A program made the position numbers and the translations under genes. A stretch of 9,474 nucleotides of DNA from NCBI GenBank assembly GCA_021399405.1, contig JAAFKL010000317.1:1-9474 (forward strand), in the 5' to 3' direction. The DNA comes from Candidatus Heimdallarchaeota archaeon (GTDB taxonomy: Archaea; Asgardarchaeota; Heimdallarchaeia; Heimdallarchaeales; Kariarchaeaceae). The notes beneath the pieces were generated by a model that saw only the letters and a program-made list of their open reading frames with translations, searched no databases and was not told the origin of the DNA. Shown here piece by piece: positions 8,559 to 9,474 of the stretch (its first letter is position 1; each line of letters starts with the position of its first letter).

Positions 8559-8656
8559 ATCCTCCAAAATATACAATCTATATTAAAAGAAACTCCCTTG
8601 CCATCGTATTCATGCAATTCAATTATTAGATCTATAAATTCATCAAATTTTAACAT
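8555..8656 (-). CDS. Possible 33-residue small ORF overlapping the membrane-protein gene
   Basis: ATG at 8656 opens a frame of 33 codons that begins MLKFDEFIDLIIELHEYDGK and ends in TGA at 8557-8555. That stop shares ATGA with the ATG of the 515-residue membrane protein, the usual arrangement for translational coupling. The first half reads as an amphipathic acidic helix. No good ribosome site precedes it and no family is recognised, so it may be a chance ORF. It starts 10 bases after the stop of the aminotransferase fragment. Confidence 0.3.
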   Translation of the reverse strand: MLKFDEFIDLIIELHEYDGKGVSFNIDCIFWRI

Positions 8657-8666
8657 TCAATAAATT

Positions 8667-8903
8667 CTAGTTAGATGAGTTCCCAACTAAATACAATTTA
8701 ATCAAGTCTTGGTTAAACATAATAATTTCTAATAATTTCTTGTTATGCTTATTTGCCTGTTGTTCAACAACTATTAGGAGCTCATCTACCTCTTCTGCGG
8801 TATTATACAGTCCAATAGTCACCCTGACAGCTCCTGGCATCTTGGGATCAAGCCCTGCCTCCACCTCTTTCTTCATGTTGACCCTAGACCACGGATAATT
8901 GAT
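8667..8903 (-). pseudogene. C-terminal fragment of a class V aminotransferase / cysteine desulfurase
   Basis: From an ATG at 8876, 69 codons read MKKEVEAGLDPKMPGAVRVT and then IGLYNTAEEVDELL. PGAVR.t.GlYNT.eEVD.L is the typical C-terminal end of PLP-dependent class V aminotransferases of the cysteine desulfurase (NifS/SufS-like) group. The frame stays open upstream to a TAG at 8906-8904, adding INYPWSRVN, which may also belong to the family. The whole catalytic part, with the PLP lysine and the earlier substrate-binding regions, is absent: full proteins are about 400 residues. The last 25 or so residues do not look family-like. It lies on the same strand after the PadR remnant and overlaps its 3' end. 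A short translated protein using only this domain would be unusual, so I call it a remnant. Confidence 0.6.
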
Positions 8904-9159
8904 CTAACAAAGATCCTCCCTTCTTTCGTTAAATGGTAGACTTTTTTATTCTTGAACCATCTTTTTCAAGCTGTTCTTTTATATATTTATTCTTGGCAAG
9001 TTCATGTAAAAACGGGTAGAGGGTCCCTTGACTAAGTGATTTGCCAGTTGACTTTTTGAATTCTGACATAAGATCATAGCAGCATTGTGGTTTATCATGT
9101 AGTTGAAAGAGTATGAAATTTTTTTATATAGTATTAACCTTTATTTTTATCTTATTCAT
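8873..9159 (-). pseudogene. PadR-family transcriptional regulator, disrupted
   Basis: Reading leftward from an ATG at 9159 (or 9177), the frame gives MNKIKIKVNTI, a TAA at 9126-9124, then KNFILFQLHDKPQCCYDLMS, EFKKSTGKSLSQGTLYPFLH and a wing-like ELAKNKYIKEQLEKDGSRIK. This is a PadR winged helix: the recognition helix region S.GTLYP.L..L is very characteristic. After IKK at about 8941 the frame runs into a stop, but the +1 frame continues YHLTKEGRIFVRS as expected and ends at a TGA at 8875-8873. Thus one nonsense codon and one frameshift, next to a T6 run at 8942-8947, interrupt the gene. After the TAA no usual start codon occurs until the Met of DLMS, so the first helix would be lost. PadR proteins usually repress nearby genes in response to ligands; here it follows the copper-ATPase gene by about 20-40 bases. 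A TATA-like ACTATATAAAAA at 9132-9121 lies within the remnant. Confidence 0.72.
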
Positions 9160-9198
9160 AGATATCACACAATCCATTACATGTCAATCCGATCACAA

Positions 9199-9474
9199 TT
9201 ACTCAAATTTAGGTTTCTTATACCTCTTGAGTAACAATGAACTTGTTACCACGGATACTGATGAAAATGCCATGGCTAATCCTGCAACTGCAGGTGGTAA
9301 GATGAAGGTACTCCCAGTCAGTAGTCTAATTAATAGAATAAATATTCCTGCGGCGATAGGTATTCCAATAATATTATTACCAAAAGCCCAGAAGAAATTC
9401 AACTTTATTCTATTGAAAGTCGTCTTAGACAGATCTATTGCTGTCACAACATCTCTTAAGTCACTTCTCATCAG
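9199..9474 (-). CDS. copA: Cu+-exporting P1B-type ATPase, C-terminal part only
   Basis: The gene enters from the right edge; 91 codons and the TAA are visible. LMRSDLRDVVTAIDLSKTTF is the end of the P domain leading into the last two membrane helices. NFFWAFGNNIIGIPIAAG is helix M7 and LAMAFSSVSVVTSSLLLKRY is helix M8. The Cu+ subclass (P1B-1) has N(x)6YN(x)4P in M7 and M(x)2SS in M8. The M8 motif fits (MAFSS), while the M7 Tyr is Asn here (GNN instead of GYN). The protein pumps Cu+ or Ag+ out of the cytoplasm using ATP. The phosphorylation, ATP-binding and CPC motifs lie outside the window. The PadR remnant follows on the same strand with a short gap, as expected for a metal-resistance transcription unit. 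The subclass is a good but not complete assignment, given so short a piece. Confidence 0.85.
   Translation of the reverse strand: MMRSDLRDVVTAIDLSKTTFNRIKLNFFWAFGNNIIGIPIAAGIFILLIRLLTGSTFILPPAVAGLAMAFSSVSVVTSSLLLKRYKKPKFE

Overview
The window looks archaeal: low GC (clearly AT-rich), start sites without strong Shine-Dalgarno signals, an archaeal-style TATA element, and very long surface proteins built from fibronectin type III (FN3), Ig-like, SBBP beta-propeller and thrombospondin-3-like calcium repeats that end in a C-terminal membrane anchor. This combination, next to a PadR-type regulator and a Cu+-ATPase, resembles Asgard archaea (Lokiarchaeia-like). That assignment is inference from protein style only; no marker gene is present.

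Layout. Positions 1-3468 (+) hold the 3' part of a surface protein gene that starts outside the window: nine complete FN3 repeats with a 267-base period plus the end of a tenth, then Ig-like beta domains and a C-terminal transmembrane anchor. A 132-base AT-rich gap carries a weak hairpin/oligo-T terminator and a TATA-like box. Positions 3601-6981 (+) encode a second surface protein of about 1126 residues: signal peptide, about 14 SBBP-type blades (enough for two seven-bladed propellers), an acidic calcium-binding stalk and a C-terminal transmembrane helix. It ends 29 bases from the stop of a convergent gene at 7011-8558 (-), an orphan polytopic membrane protein with about eight predicted helices. 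A possible 33-codon ORF precedes that gene and overlaps it by ATGA.

The right end, all on the minus strand, looks eroded. The last 91 codons of a CopA-type Cu+-ATPase are followed by a PadR-family regulator broken by an in-frame stop and a frameshift. That remnant runs directly into the C-terminal piece of a class V aminotransferase/cysteine desulfurase with no catalytic part.

How the genes fit together: the two left genes probably form a cell-surface module (adhesion or interaction layer, N-terminus outside, anchored at the C-terminus). The copper pump followed by a regulator suggests a former copper-response unit whose regulator has decayed. I found no RNA genes, CRISPR array, insertion sequence or origin. 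No clearly new defence or metabolic system is visible; the least explained items are the orphan membrane protein with its coupled small ORF and the PadR/aminotransferase junction.
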